Of a stretch of 64,000 nucleotides of DNA, positions 9,365-18,649 are shown in pieces. This stretch comes from Pseudomonas neustonica (GTDB taxonomy: Bacteria; Pseudomonadota; Gammaproteobacteria; Pseudomonadales; Pseudomonadaceae): assembly GCF_003797945.1 (NCBI RefSeq), contig NZ_RKKU01000006.1, positions 105,374-169,373 on the forward strand, read 5' to 3'. Each line of letters starts with the position of its first letter. Position 1 is the first letter of the stretch. A program made the translations under genes and the position numbers. The notes under the pieces are model-generated. The model was not told where the DNA came from. It saw nothing but the letters and a program-made list of their open reading frames with translations, and ran no database searches.

Positions 9365-9394
9365 ATTTTGCGCCCTTAATCAGCGCATTGTCAA
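9365..9394 (-). promoter_or_regulatory. Probable promoter of the prp operon
   Basis: On the minus strand TTGACA (9389-9394, all six bases match) is followed after 18 bp by CAAAAT (9365-9370, four of six). The -35 box lies inside operator 2, so binding there would block RNA polymerase. Transcription would start near 9358, just upstream of operator 1. Confidence 0.5.
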
Positions 9395-9398
9395 CAAT
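9387..9398. promoter_or_regulatory. Operator 2, ATTGTCAACAAT, over the prp -35 box
   Basis: Second copy of the ATTGT-2-ACAAT palindrome, centred 62 bp upstream of operator 1. It contains the TTGACA -35 box of the minus-strand promoter. Confidence 0.62.
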
Positions 9399-9471
9399 AC
9401 GCAAGGCATTGGATAGTCTATTCTGGAATAACGTAGTCGCCAGCCCAGGCTGGTGACATGGTAGCGACAGG

Positions 9472-9483
9472 ATTGTCGACAAT
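9472..9483. promoter_or_regulatory. Operator 3, ATTGTCGACAAT
   Basis: Third and fully symmetric copy of the palindrome, centred 85 bp from operator 2 and about 150 bp before the divergent gene at 9633. It could support DNA looping by a dimeric repressor or regulate the divergent gene. Confidence 0.6.
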
Positions 9484-9632
9484 CGCTAAAAAGCGACGTT
9501 GCAATACACCGCACATAACCTGTACGCAGCCTCTACGAGGCAGCGCAGGGTCATGCTAATATGCCGCCAGCGTGCCGAGCCTCTGCCAGATTTTCAGGGC
9601 AACGCCGACTTACAACAGACGTTGAGAGAACT

Positions 9633-11159
9633 ATGCAATCAATAAATCTGCACCTGAAAATCCTGATCGCCGTTTTGGTCAGTCTGGGCATCCTTATTAC
9701 CGGCTATCAAATTTACTTCCTTGATATTCCTGTTACCGAAGACGAAACCGACGACATCTGGAGCCTGGATGCCAAAGTCGAATTCAGAGCGTCTCCCGGC
9801 ACCCCGCTGAAAGCGCAGTTTTACATACCGCCGTTGAATCAAGAGTACGTCAGCCTTAATGAAAGCTTTATTTCAAACAACTACGGCGTCAGCGTAAACA
9901 GCCAGAACGGCAACCGTCGCGTCACCTGGTCATCGCGCCGCGGTAGCGGCACCCAAACGCTCTACTATCGCCTGGTACTTACCAAGCGCTACAGCGAAGA
10001 GCCAGCCAAAGCCGCCCCACCAGCGCCGCGTCAGCCGATCCCACTAGAAGGGCCGGAGCAAGTCGCCGCCGATGCGCTGATCAATCCTATTCGCCAGCAT
10101 TCGGCTGATATTGAAACCTTTATCAGCGAAACCATTCGCCGGGTAAATGACATCACCGACGATAACGTCAAGCTGCTGCTGAACGGTGGCACCAGCCCCA
10201 TGGATAAAGCCCGCGTTATCGACCTGCTGCTATCCAACGCGCGCATCCCGCTGGAAATGGTCCACACCATTCGCCTGGAGAATACCGATGCGCAAAGCCC
10301 CGAGCTATGGCTACGCAGCTACAACGGCGAACGCTGGCTGTACTTCCACCCGGAAACCGGGCAACAGGGTATGCCTGATAACCGCCTCGTTTGGTGGACC
10401 GGTAGCCAGCCCTTGCTGGCAGTTGAAGGCGGGCGTCAAAGCAACGTAACCCTGACCGTCACCAACAGCGAAATGAATGCGCTGCGTCTGGCCAAGCTAA
10501 CCACCGAAAACCGCGCATCAGCCCTGCTTGAATACTCCTTGTATGGTCTGCCACTGCAGGCCCAGCGCGTCTATCAGGTAATGATCATGATCCCGATTGG
10601 GGTATTGGTTATTCTGGTATTGCGCAACCTGATCGGCATGCAAACCCTGGGCACCTTTACTCCCGTACTGATCGCCCTTGCCTTCCGTGAAACCGAGATC
10701 GGTTGGGGTATCGCACTCTTTACGCTGATTACCGCCCTGGGTCTGTCACTGCGCTCCTACCTCGAACATCTGAAACTGCAGATGCTGCCGCGCCTATCGG
10801 TCGTATTGACCTTTGTGGTGCTGGTTATTGCTGCGATCAGCCTGTTCAGCCATAAACTGGGTATGGAAAAAGCCTTGGCTGTGTCGCTGTTCCCGATGGT
10901 GATTCTGACCATGACCATTGAACGTCTGTCGATCACCTGGGAAGAGCGCGGTGCCGGTCAATCGCTGAAAGCGGCAGTAGGCACCATGATTGCGGCCACC
11001 CTGGCGCACCTGCTGATGAGCATTCCGGAGCTGACCTACTTCGTCTTCACCTTCCCGGCCGTACTGCTGATTCTGGTTGGCTTCATGCTTGCCATGGGTC
11101 GCTACCGCGGTTACCGCCTGACCGAACTTGTGCGCTTCAAGGCGCTTAACAAGGGCTGA
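9633..11159 (+). CDS. Inactive-transglutaminase membrane protein (UUP1-like, 7TM)
   Basis: The 508-residue product has one N-terminal transmembrane helix (about residues 8-30), a large extracytoplasmic segment of about 280 residues resembling a transglutaminase-like fold without the catalytic Cys-His-Asp, and a C-terminal block of about seven membrane helices beginning near residue 320. This architecture is known as inactive transglutaminase fused to 7 TM helices. Such genes usually sit beside an ATP-grasp 'alpha-L-glutamate ligase-like' gene, as here (9 bases downstream), and often a RimB-like zinc protease, which is absent from this spot. The ATG at 9633 is chosen over an upstream in-frame ATG because GAGAG precedes it and the signal-anchor follows directly. 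Precise role unknown; peptide ligation at the envelope is inference. Confidence 0.85.
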   Translation: MQSINLHLKILIAVLVSLGILITGYQIYFLDIPVTEDETDDIWSLDAKVEFRASPGTPLKAQFYIPPLNQEYVSLNESFISNNYGVSVNSQNGNRRVTWSSRRGSGTQTLYYRLVLTKRYSEEPAKAAPPAPRQPIPLEGPEQVAADALINPIRQHSADIETFISETIRRVNDITDDNVKLLLNGGTSPMDKARVIDLLLSNARIPLEMVHTIRLENTDAQSPELWLRSYNGERWLYFHPETGQQGMPDNRLVWWTGSQPLLAVEGGRQSNVTLTVTNSEMNALRLAKLTTENRASALLEYSLYGLPLQAQRVYQVMIMIPIGVLVILVLRNLIGMQTLGTFTPVLIALAFRETEIGWGIALFTLITALGLSLRSYLEHLKLQMLPRLSVVLTFVVLVIAAISLFSHKLGMEKALAVSLFPMVILTMTIERLSITWEERGAGQSLKAAVGTMIAATLAHLLMSIPELTYFVFTFPAVLLILVGFMLAMGRYRGYRLTELVRFKALNKG

Positions 11160-11168
11160 GGAGTCGAC

Positions 11169-12182
11169 ATGTTCTTCTGGAAAACCTGGAAAGCGCTGGC
11201 CGACAACGGCGTGATGGGCATCAACCGTCGCAATGCCGACTATGTGCTCAAGTACAACAAGCGGCACCTGTATCCGGTGGTGGACGATAAGATCCTCACC
11301 AAGGAGCGCGCTATTGCCGCCGGCATTCACGTACCGGAAATGTACGGCATTATCGAGACCGAAAAAGATTTTGATACCTTTGACAGCATCGTCGCCAATC
11401 ATAACGACTTTGTCATCAAACCAGCTCAGGGCGCCGGCGGCGACGGCATCATCGTCATCGCCGACCGCTTTGAAGGTATGTTTAAAACGGTCTCGGGCAA
11501 AATCATCAGCCGCGACGAAATTGGCCATCACATCTCCAGTATCCTGTCGGGGCTGTATTCGCTCGGCGGCCATCGTGATCGCGTACTGATCGAGTACCGG
11601 GTCAGCCCGGACCAGATTTTCAAGAGCATCAGTTACGAAGGCGTGCCGGATATCCGCATTATCTGTCTGATGGGCTACCCGGTGATGGCCATGCTGCGTC
11701 TGCCAACGCGCCAGTCAGGCGGCAAGGCCAACCTGCACCAAGGCGCCATTGGCGTAGGTGTCGATTTGGGCTGCGGCATGACACTCAAGGGTACCTGGCT
11801 GAACAAGATCATCAGCAAGCATCCGGACACCACTAACCCGGTAGATGGCGTTCAGCTGCCTGACTGGGATGGTTTCATGCGTCTGGCCGCCTCCTGCTAC
11901 GAGTTATCCGGTCTGGGCTATATCGGCGTAGACCTGGTATTGGACCAGGACCAAGGACCGCTGATTCTGGAACTGAACGCCCGACCAGGGTTGAATATCC
12001 AGATTGCTAACGACGCAGGCCTTACCGCGCGCTGCCACGCTGTCGAGCATCACTTGGCGAGACTGAAAAAAGAAGGACGGACCGAGAACGCAGAAGAACG
12101 GGTCGCCTTCTCGCAGAAACACTTTGCGAAAAACCTCGACCGCACGCCTCCCGCAGACAACAGCACCGCCGAGTCAGCATGA
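11169..12182 (+). CDS. ATP-grasp alpha-L-glutamate ligase-like protein (RimK-related)
   Basis: A 337-residue ATP-grasp enzyme of the RimK-related ligase group. The nucleotide-binding KPAQGAGGDGI segment is near residue 81-91, and the metal-binding motif LILELNARPG is near residue 268. RimK relatives add glutamate or similar residues to protein or peptide carboxyl ends; the acceptor here is not known. GAGGAG six bases before the ATG gives a strong start. It is coupled to the membrane protein upstream and followed after 18 bases by pabB, so the three may share a transcript. Confidence 0.87.
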   Translation: MFFWKTWKALADNGVMGINRRNADYVLKYNKRHLYPVVDDKILTKERAIAAGIHVPEMYGIIETEKDFDTFDSIVANHNDFVIKPAQGAGGDGIIVIADRFEGMFKTVSGKIISRDEIGHHISSILSGLYSLGGHRDRVLIEYRVSPDQIFKSISYEGVPDIRIICLMGYPVMAMLRLPTRQSGGKANLHQGAIGVGVDLGCGMTLKGTWLNKIISKHPDTTNPVDGVQLPDWDGFMRLAASCYELSGLGYIGVDLVLDQDQGPLILELNARPGLNIQIANDAGLTARCHAVEHHLARLKKEGRTENAEERVAFSQKHFAKNLDRTPPADNSTAESA

Positions 12183-12200
12183 AGGCGAACGTGCAACGGC

Positions 12201-13544
12201 ATGCCTGAGTATCGTCTCAGCGAACTGCAGTACCAACCGGACCCCATTCCCTGGCTAAACGCTGTCAGGGGCTTGGGTCAGCCGGTACTCCTGGACTCAG
12301 CGGATAATCGCACCCACCTTGGTCGCTATAGCATCCTCAGTGCTGGCCCTCTGCGCCGCATTACACCGCACGGCGATGCCACACAAACCCTGAACAGCCT
12401 GCGTGAAGCCTTGCGCGAGCTAGGTCCAGCCACCTGGCCTGAGGATCGCCAATTACCCTTTGGTGCCGGCGCCATTGGCTACCTGGCGTACGATTACGGC
12501 CGCCAACTGGAGATGCTGCCCAGTATCGCCAGGCAGGACATTACCCTACCCGACCTCAGCTTTGCCTTATACGACTGGAGCCTGGTGACCGATCACCACG
12601 CGCAGCGCAGTTGGTTGGTGTGTCACCCCCATGTCGACAGCCAGCGCCAACAGATGCTGCTTGACTGCCTGCGCCGATCTCATGCTCTGCCCACCGCGTT
12701 TTATCTGCGCGCGCCATTCAAAGCAGAGCAATCGCGCGCTGAATACGCAGCTGCTTTCACGCGTATTCAGGACTACATTCAGGCTGGTGACTGTTACCAG
12801 ATCAACCTGGCGCAGCGTTTCAGCACCGGCTTTGCCGGGGACCCACTGAGTGCCTATGCACAGCTACGCGAAGCCTCGCCGACCCCCTTTTCAGCCTATC
12901 TCGAAACGCCGGAAGCAACGCTACTCAGCCTGTCCCCTGAGCGCTTTATTGAAGTCCGCGACGGCCACGTGGAAACGCGCCCGATCAAAGGCACCCGACC
13001 ACGCGGAAGCACCACAGAACAGGACCTGTCCCTGGCACGTGAGCTGCAGGAGTGCAGCAAGGATCGAGCGGAGAATCTGATGATCGTAGATCTGCTACGC
13101 AACGACCTGGGGCGCAACTGCTTACCCGGTAGCATTCGTGTACCTGAACTTTTCAGCCTGGAAAGCTACCCTAACGTACACCATCTGGTGAGCAGTATTA
13201 CCGGCCAGTTGCGCCCCGAGTGCGATGCTATCAATCTATTGCAAAGTGCCTTTCCGGGCGGCTCGATCACTGGCGCACCAAAAATTCGCGCCATGCAGAT
13301 CATTGAAGAACTGGAGCCCGTGCGGCGCAGCCTTTATTGCGGCAGCGTGGGCTACATTGGCTGCGAAGGTCAGTTGGATCTCAACATCGCCATTCGCAGC
13401 CTGGTCTGTGCTAATCAGCAGGTGTATTGCTGGGGTGGCGGTGGCATCGTAGCGGACTCGGACGTCGACGCCGAATATCAGGAAACACTGACTAAGATCG
13501 ACAACCTTTTACGCGCGTTAGCGGTTCAGGCACGGGACCGCTAG
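12201..13544 (+). CDS. pabB: Aminodeoxychorismate synthase component I PabB
   Basis: PabB aminates chorismate to 4-amino-4-deoxychorismate for p-aminobenzoate and folate synthesis, using ammonia from a glutaminase partner (PabA/TrpG) not present here. The 447-residue length and the motifs RPIKGTRPRG (about residues 262-271) and PGGSITGAPKIRAMQ (about 350-364) are those of the chorismate-binding family; PIKGT with its Lys favours PabB over TrpE. It lies 18 bases after the ATP-grasp gene. The ribosome-binding site is weak. Confidence 0.94.
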   Translation: MPEYRLSELQYQPDPIPWLNAVRGLGQPVLLDSADNRTHLGRYSILSAGPLRRITPHGDATQTLNSLREALRELGPATWPEDRQLPFGAGAIGYLAYDYGRQLEMLPSIARQDITLPDLSFALYDWSLVTDHHAQRSWLVCHPHVDSQRQQMLLDCLRRSHALPTAFYLRAPFKAEQSRAEYAAAFTRIQDYIQAGDCYQINLAQRFSTGFAGDPLSAYAQLREASPTPFSAYLETPEATLLSLSPERFIEVRDGHVETRPIKGTRPRGSTTEQDLSLARELQECSKDRAENLMIVDLLRNDLGRNCLPGSIRVPELFSLESYPNVHHLVSSITGQLRPECDAINLLQSAFPGGSITGAPKIRAMQIIEELEPVRRSLYCGSVGYIGCEGQLDLNIAIRSLVCANQQVYCWGGGGIVADSDVDAEYQETLTKIDNLLRALAVQARDR

Positions 13545-13582
13545 AACAACCGCCACCCTCCCCTCACATTGCGCCGTGGACA

Positions 13583-13604
13583 GGCAGCGCACCACTGCGC
13601 TGCC
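13583..13604. other. Hairpin in the pabB/MFS convergent gap
   Basis: Perfect 8-bp stem ggcagcgc/gcgctgcc (13583-13590 and 13597-13604) with a 6-nt loop between two converging genes. There is no T run on either side, so it is at best a weak terminator. Confidence 0.4.
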
Positions 13605-13613
13605 GACGTGCTA

Positions 13614-14987
13614 TCAAGCTGATGCGCCTGCGCCGAGCGCTGCGGCATCGTCGTCATCCAGTTGCTGCGCATCACTCGCCATGGTCGCTTCCATCTTCTG
13701 CCGGTCAACAACGAAGCTGCGTGAAGCCACTATCAGCGCCGCCATTGCCAGCAATAGCGCCACGGGAATCAGCAACATGGCATCGTGCAGCCCTTGCGCC
13801 TTGAAGGACTCATTCATCTCGGCCGCCCCCGCTGCCACGCGCGCTGCCTCAGCAAAATGGTCCGACAGCAGCCCCACCACCAGCGGGCCCATGCCGCCAC
13901 CGAACAGGTACAAGCCGGCGAAGAACAACGCCACTGCGGTAGCGCGCAGACGCGGCTCGATTACATCCTGAATGGCGGTATATACGCTGGTGAAGTAGTT
14001 GTAAGAAAACAGCCAGCCGAAGGCAAACACAGCGACGAAAACGCCAATCGCTATTTCGCCAGCCATTAACGCGTAACCGGTTGCCAAGGCAGAAATCAGC
14101 ATACTGATCGCGCCAAACCAAAGTCGGCCAGTGGCCCAGCGCTGATGCACCTTATCGGCCACCCAACCACCCAGGGTCAGGCCAAACAGGCCGGTCACAC
14201 CAACGATCACACCCGTTGCGACCGCGGCCTGCTGTAGCGGCATATCGAAGTAGCGCTGCAGCATGGGCACCATGAAGGTGTTGCAGGCGTAGGAAGCAAA
14301 GTTGTAGGCCAACCCTGCCATGGTCAGCCACCAGAAGGTGCGGACGGCAAAGATCTTGCGGATCGGGTTGGCTACCGGGGCCGTGCTAGTCCTGACGGTT
14401 TCCGCAGCGCCGCGCGCTGGCTCCTTGATAAAGAAGATGAACACCGCCAGCAGCAAACCCGGCAGCGCCGCAATAAAGAAAGGCGCGCGCCAGCTTCCGA
14501 AAGCCTCAACCATCGCCCCTACGGTAAAGAACGCAAGCAGCAGACCCAGTGGCAAGCCGAGCATGAATATGCCCATGGCGCGGGCGCGCTTGTGTGCCGG
14601 GAACAGATCCCCCAGTAGTGAATTGGCCGCCGGCGCGTAACTCGCCTCACCAATGCCCACCCCCATACGAATCAGCAGGAAGCTCCAGAAGTTCCAGGCA
14701 GCGCCCGTCATTGCTGTGAAGCCACTCCAGGCAACCAGCCCCCAGCCCATGATCTTGCGCCGTGAGCCGACGTCGGCCATGCGCCCTAGCTGAATACCCG
14801 CCAGGGCATACACCACGGTAAATACGGTACCGCCAAGCCCCAACTGAAAGTCGCTCAGATCCCATTCCAGGCGCAGCGGCTCGATGATGATGGCCGGGAT
14901 GGTACGATCGAAGAAATTGAACATATTGGCCAGGAAAAGCAGGAAGAGGACCCGCCAGGCGTTCCTGGCTTGCTGGGACTGCTGCAT
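13614..14987 (-). CDS. MFS transporter, spinster-like family
   Basis: A 457-residue, 12-helix major facilitator protein. The first helix carries NMFNFFDRTIPAII and the helix 2-3 loop has the MFS motif GRMADVGSRRK. GIGEASYAPAANSLLGD around residues 115-131 is characteristic of the spinster-like branch. Substrate is unknown; related carriers next to catabolic genes move lipids, aromatic or carboxylate compounds. The protein resembles, but is distinct from, the carrier at 25578. It is single and convergent to pabB. Confidence 0.88.
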   Translation of the reverse strand: MQQSQQARNAWRVLFLLFLANMFNFFDRTIPAIIIEPLRLEWDLSDFQLGLGGTVFTVVYALAGIQLGRMADVGSRRKIMGWGLVAWSGFTAMTGAAWNFWSFLLIRMGVGIGEASYAPAANSLLGDLFPAHKRARAMGIFMLGLPLGLLLAFFTVGAMVEAFGSWRAPFFIAALPGLLLAVFIFFIKEPARGAAETVRTSTAPVANPIRKIFAVRTFWWLTMAGLAYNFASYACNTFMVPMLQRYFDMPLQQAAVATGVIVGVTGLFGLTLGGWVADKVHQRWATGRLWFGAISMLISALATGYALMAGEIAIGVFVAVFAFGWLFSYNYFTSVYTAIQDVIEPRLRATAVALFFAGLYLFGGGMGPLVVGLLSDHFAEAARVAAGAAEMNESFKAQGLHDAMLLIPVALLLAMAALIVASRSFVVDRQKMEATMASDAQQLDDDDAAALGAGASA

Positions 14988-15499
14988 GGGAAGCTACCTT
15001 CTATTGTTATTGTGCCGAGACTCGCCGCTGACTAATGACCAGAACCGCTCTGGTACGCATCTTTGCTGAAAGAAACAAACCGAACGTTAATAGGTCTTAC
15101 TCGCAGTCTGTACCCAATTGCCTGATCACCGGAAGCAATAGACATCCGCATGATCAGCATGTCATCAGCAGTATGAATAACAGATAAGGTCACGCCCGAG
15201 AACAGTGCCGAAAGAGCCCTCAGCTGGCACCCTACAACGCCTTGAATAACAGCGCGCGCACCACTTTTTTGCCGTATCAGTCCTGCCGGACGCAAAAAAA
15301 CCTCCGCTCGGCGGGATATAACTCAGCTATTCCTGGGTCATAGGTAACACCGTCAGCCCCACGTAACTCATATCCTTTTACAACGGGAATAACGTGCCAA
15401 GTGCAATATCCAGATTGTGTTGCTAAGTTAGGCAAAGTGGGCAAAGTGGGCAAAGTAAGACGGATAAAAAATGATTTAAAACAGGGAGAGTCCAAACAC
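14988..15499. other. Intergenic region without a recognised gene
   Basis: About 510 bases between the MFS gene and the DUF2845 gene. It holds a run of seven A's next to a weak 4-bp hairpin (around 15290-15312) and a 9-bp tandem repeat near its right end. I see no credible reading frame with a ribosome-binding site. Promoters for both flanking divergent genes must lie here. Confidence 0.5.
15431..15457 (+). repeat. Three tandem 9-bp repeats ggcaaagtg
   Basis: The unit ggcaaagtg occurs as three contiguous copies, the last ending in a instead of g, 43 bases before the DUF2845 gene start. Such short repeats can be regulator sites or slippage-prone. Confidence 0.7.
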
Positions 15500-15802
15500 A
15501 TGAGAAAAACCACCAACATCTGTATAGCGCTGGCAATGACCGCGTTCTCGTTCTCTGCCAGCGCAGGATTGCGCTGTGACAACGGGCTGGTTTCCGAAGG
15601 AGATACCACACTGGAAGTTGAGCTGAAGTGCGGCAAGCCGGTGAACTCCTCAGTCACCAACCCTGCCACGGATGCGGACGGCAACCTCCTAGAGGGCGGA
15701 GCTACAGTAGAGCGCTGGGTTTACGGTCCAAATAACGGCATGTATCGCTATCTTCGCTTCGTCGACGGCACACTGGTCGATATCGATAGCAAGCGCCAAT
15801 AA
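15500..15802 (+). CDS. Periplasmic DUF2845-type protein
   Basis: A 100-residue product with a clear signal peptide (basic MRKTT, hydrophobic core, cleavage after SASA) and a short mature domain starting GLRCDNGLVSEGD. The mature domain has two Cys (about residues 26 and 48) that could form a disulphide. The pattern of GxLVxxGDTxxEVxxKCGxP matches small secreted DUF2845 proteins of unknown function. The ATG at 15500 follows GGGAGAG; the longer frame from 15401 would place the signal peptide internally. It stands alone. Confidence 0.8.
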   Translation: MRKTTNICIALAMTAFSFSASAGLRCDNGLVSEGDTTLEVELKCGKPVNSSVTNPATDADGNLLEGGATVERWVYGPNNGMYRYLRFVDGTLVDIDSKRQ

Positions 15803-16138
15803 GCTGTCTTTGCCTCGTCAGCTCGACCAGTGATAAAACCACTACTAGCGGGTTTACAGGCTAGTGGGCTGTCAGGCCGCACCATCCGGCTCTGGCAGCC
15901 CAAAACACAGCACCACTGCTAACACTAAAGCCACTCGCTCCCACTGGACTGCTAATACGTTGAACCAGCCAGCCTGGAGTCAAAAGACGCGCTTTCCTGA
16001 TAAACTAGCAAACCCCGGCAACCGTTACGGAGTTGCACTGGGTAACTCGATTTTCCGCTTTTGTGCGCAGTGATTTCGCGGCGCCTGTCAAAAGCACGTG
16101 AAAACGGCAGCAAACAAGCACTAAACAGGCACCCAGCA
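15803..16138. other. Intergenic region before dusA
   Basis: No gene seen. An inverted repeat actagc/gctagt lies at about 15842-15863 behind the DUF2845 gene without a T run. The remainder should contain the dusA promoter, which I could not place with confidence. Confidence 0.4.
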
Positions 16139-17182
16139 ATGCACCCAAACCAACCATCCAGCCCAGCAACCACGCGCCCCGAGCCCAATCGCCGCTTCTC
16201 CGTTGCGCCGATGATGGATTGGACTGACCGGCATTATCGTTACTTCGCCCGGCTGATCACGCGCCATGCGTTGCTATATACCGAGATGGTGACCACCGGC
16301 GCCATTATCCATGGCGATCGCTCACGCTTTCTGGGGTTCAACCCTGAGGAGCATCCGCTTGCGCTGCAGCTCGGTGGCAGTAATGCCGATGAATTGGGCC
16401 AGTGCGCGGCGCTAGCCGAGCAGGCAGGTTTTGCTGAAGTAAATCTGAATGTTGGCTGTCCTAGCGACCGGGTGCAAAACAACTTGATTGGCGCCTGTCT
16501 GATGGGCCACCCGCAATTGGTTGCCGATGGCGTCAAAGCCATGCGCGACGCTTGCCAAATACCGGTGACGGTTAAACACCGCATCGGCATTAACGGCCGC
16601 GACAGCTACGCAGAGCTCTGTGATTTCGTTGGGCAGGTACATGAGGCTGGCTGCACCACCTTTGCTGTGCATGCGCGAATTGCCATCCTTGAGGGGCTGT
16701 CACCTAAAGAGAATCGCGACGTACCTCCACTGAAATACGACGTAGTACACCAGTTGAAGCGTGACTTTCCACAGCTGGAAATCCTGCTTAACGGCGGTTT
16801 GACCGACCTAGAGGTGATGCAGCAGCATTTACAAGATCTCGATGGCGTCATGGTCGGACGTGAGGCTTACCACAACCCCTATATGATGGCTGAGGTTGAT
16901 CATCGTTTCTACGCGGACGACACCCCGCCATTATCCCGTCTTGAGATTATGGCCAGGATGCGACCCTACATCGCCCGCCACATCGAGCAGGGTGGCGTTA
17001 TGAATCACGTTACGCGGCACATTCTTGGACTATTTCAAGGCTTACCCGGTGCACGGCATTTCCGGCGCCAGCTAAGCAGTGCCATTCATAAGACCGATCA
17101 GCCACTGGCGCTCTATGATCAGTTACTGGACGATATGACACTGCGCCAGCAGCCACGCGATTGCGAGCGTCAGCCCGCTTGA
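16139..17182 (+). CDS. dusA: tRNA-dihydrouridine(20/20a) synthase DusA
   Basis: DusA reduces uridines 20 and 20a in the tRNA D loop using FMN and NADPH. The protein (347 residues from ATG 16139) starts its TIM barrel with RRFSVAPMMDWTDRHYR and has the catalytic Cys in NVGCPSDRVQNN. FMN phosphate-binding residues are in GVMVGREAYHNP near residue 235. The longer frame from 16061 adds 26 residues of unlikely composition. It is followed 39 bases later by tal, an arrangement I recall from P. aeruginosa. Confidence 0.94.
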   Translation: MHPNQPSSPATTRPEPNRRFSVAPMMDWTDRHYRYFARLITRHALLYTEMVTTGAIIHGDRSRFLGFNPEEHPLALQLGGSNADELGQCAALAEQAGFAEVNLNVGCPSDRVQNNLIGACLMGHPQLVADGVKAMRDACQIPVTVKHRIGINGRDSYAELCDFVGQVHEAGCTTFAVHARIAILEGLSPKENRDVPPLKYDVVHQLKRDFPQLEILLNGGLTDLEVMQQHLQDLDGVMVGREAYHNPYMMAEVDHRFYADDTPPLSRLEIMARMRPYIARHIEQGGVMNHVTRHILGLFQGLPGARHFRRQLSSAIHKTDQPLALYDQLLDDMTLRQQPRDCERQPA

Positions 17183-17221
17183 GGTAAGGTCAAGGCAATC
17201 TGTCGACGCATACGGAATGCC

Positions 17222-18172
17222 ATGAGCTCAAAACTGGAAAGTCTTAAACAACACACGCTGATCGTCGCCGACACTGGCGACATTGAAGCCATTCGCACCT
17301 TGCAGCCGGTAGACGCGACTACCAACCCCTCCCTGCTGCTGAAGGCGGCAGAGCAGCCAAGCTACAGCCCTTTGCTTGATCAGGTAATAGCTGACGCCAG
17401 GAGCGCTACCAATCCGGTAGCCGAAGCCTGCGATCGCTTTGCCGTTGCGGTCGGTAGTGAAATCATCAAGCTGATCCCTGGCCGCATCTCAACCGAGGTA
17501 GATGCACGCCTGTCATTTGATCGCCCTGCAACGCTGAAAAAAGCCATTGAGCTAATCGAGCGCTATGAACGTGCAGGCGTCACTCGCGACCGCGTTCTGA
17601 TCAAGATCGCCTCCACGTGGGAAGGCATTCAGGCCGCGGCTGAGCTAGAGCGAGAAGGCATTCAGTGCAACCTCACCCTGCTCTTCTCCTTTGCTCAGGC
17701 CAAGGCCTGCGCCGACGCTGGTGTTTTTCTGATTTCACCCTTCGTGGGTCGTATCTACGATTGGTACAAAAAACAGGAAGGGCGCGATTTCAGCGGCCTG
17801 GATGATCCAGGCGTGCAATCCGTCGCGCGAATTTACCGATACTACAAGAAGCATCTGTATAACACCGTTGTCATGGGCGCCAGCTTCCGCAATATGGGAC
17901 AGATAGAGGCGTTGACCGGTTGTGACCGACTCACCATCAGTCCCGCGTTATTGCAGAGCCTGAAGGATGAGGACGGCGTATTAACGCCCTCCTCGCTGCT
18001 GACCAACGGGCAGGTAGATGAACGCGATATTTTGAATGAAAGTCGCTTCCGCTGGCAGCATAATGAAGATGCTATGGCCACAGAGAAACTGGCAGAAGGC
18101 ATACGCGCCTTTGCTGCCGATCAGGTCAAGTTGGAAAAACTGGTTATTGCTCGACTGGAATCAGGCGTCTGA
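17222..18172 (+). CDS. tal: Transaldolase
   Basis: Transaldolase moves a dihydroxyacetone unit between sedoheptulose-7-phosphate and glyceraldehyde-3-phosphate in the pentose phosphate pathway. The 316-residue product has the N-terminal motif [13 protein letters not shown] (about residues 30-42), the Schiff-base Lys in [12 protein letters not shown] (about residue 130) and [11 protein letters not shown] (about 153-163). Its 3' end overlaps the convergent rssC gene by 12 bases. Confidence 0.97.
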   Translation: MSSKLESLKQHTLIVADTGDIEAIRTLQPVDATTNPSLLLKAAEQPSYSPLLDQVIADARSATNPVAEACDRFAVAVGSEIIKLIPGRISTEVDARLSFDRPATLKKAIELIERYERAGVTRDRVLIKIASTWEGIQAAAELEREGIQCNLTLLFSFAQAKACADAGVFLISPFVGRIYDWYKKQEGRDFSGLDDPGVQSVARIYRYYKKHLYNTVVMGASFRNMGQIEALTGCDRLTISPALLQSLKDEDGVLTPSSLLTNGQVDERDILNESRFRWQHNEDAMATEKLAEGIRAFAADQVKLEKLVIARLESGV

Positions 18173-18649
18173 TTCCAGTGCGCTGACCAGGTCACGGAAG
18201 GCTTCGCGGTTATTCTCATTAAGCTGCATCAAAATATGATGCGCTTCGAGCACCTTCTTTTTGACCTTGTCTTCAGACAGGATCTGCCCAGGCAGATCCT
18301 GTAATTCGGCGCAGGTCGGCGTAGTTTCCGGCACGATATTGAATACCTGATCAAAGCCCATGCTTTGCAGCAGACGATTCATATCATCGTGATTGGACAC
18401 CAGCGTCGGTAGAAATCCCACCTTTTGCTTGGACAGGATCGACAGTTTGGCCAGCAAGCCAAGCGAGGTACTGTCTATGCCTTCGGTTTCAGTCAGATCA
18501 ATCACAATCGACTCAAAGCTCAAGACACTGAAAATCTTTTCGATATAGGCATCCAGCGCCGCGCACAGCGTCAGCCTGACGTCACCAATGAACTTGAGTA
18601 CAAAGGTGCCCTGCGATTCCGCAAACTGGATCTTGCCAGTAGTCATCAT
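18161..18649 (-). CDS. rssC: Anti-sigma factor antagonist (STAS), RssC-like
   Basis: A 162-residue protein with a STAS anti-anti-sigma fold; the phosphorylatable Ser is in [12 protein letters not shown] (about residues 58-69). It is extended at the C terminus compared with a minimal STAS domain. The start codon overlaps the stop of the phosphatase-type response regulator (ATGA), so the pair is co-translated. In such partner-switching systems the phosphatase removes phosphate from the antagonist, freeing it to bind an anti-sigma factor. The symbol follows its position next to rssB and tal, as I recall it in P. aeruginosa. Confidence 0.82.
   Translation of the reverse strand: MMTTGKIQFAESQGTFVLKFIGDVRLTLCAALDAYIEKIFSVLSFESIVIDLTETEGIDSTSLGLLAKLSILSKQKVGFLPTLVSNHDDMNRLLQSMGFDQVFNIVPETTPTCAELQDLPGQILSEDKVKKKVLEAHHILMQLNENNREAFRDLVSALESDA

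Noticed and set aside
15290..15312. A terminator-like A run with a small stem in the MFS-DUF2845 gap
   Set aside because: The stem has only four base pairs; no gene upstream would need it.
15277..15684. A 135-codon minus-strand frame opposite the DUF2845 gene
   Set aside because: It is antisense to a gene with a clear signal peptide and start; composition is not protein-like.
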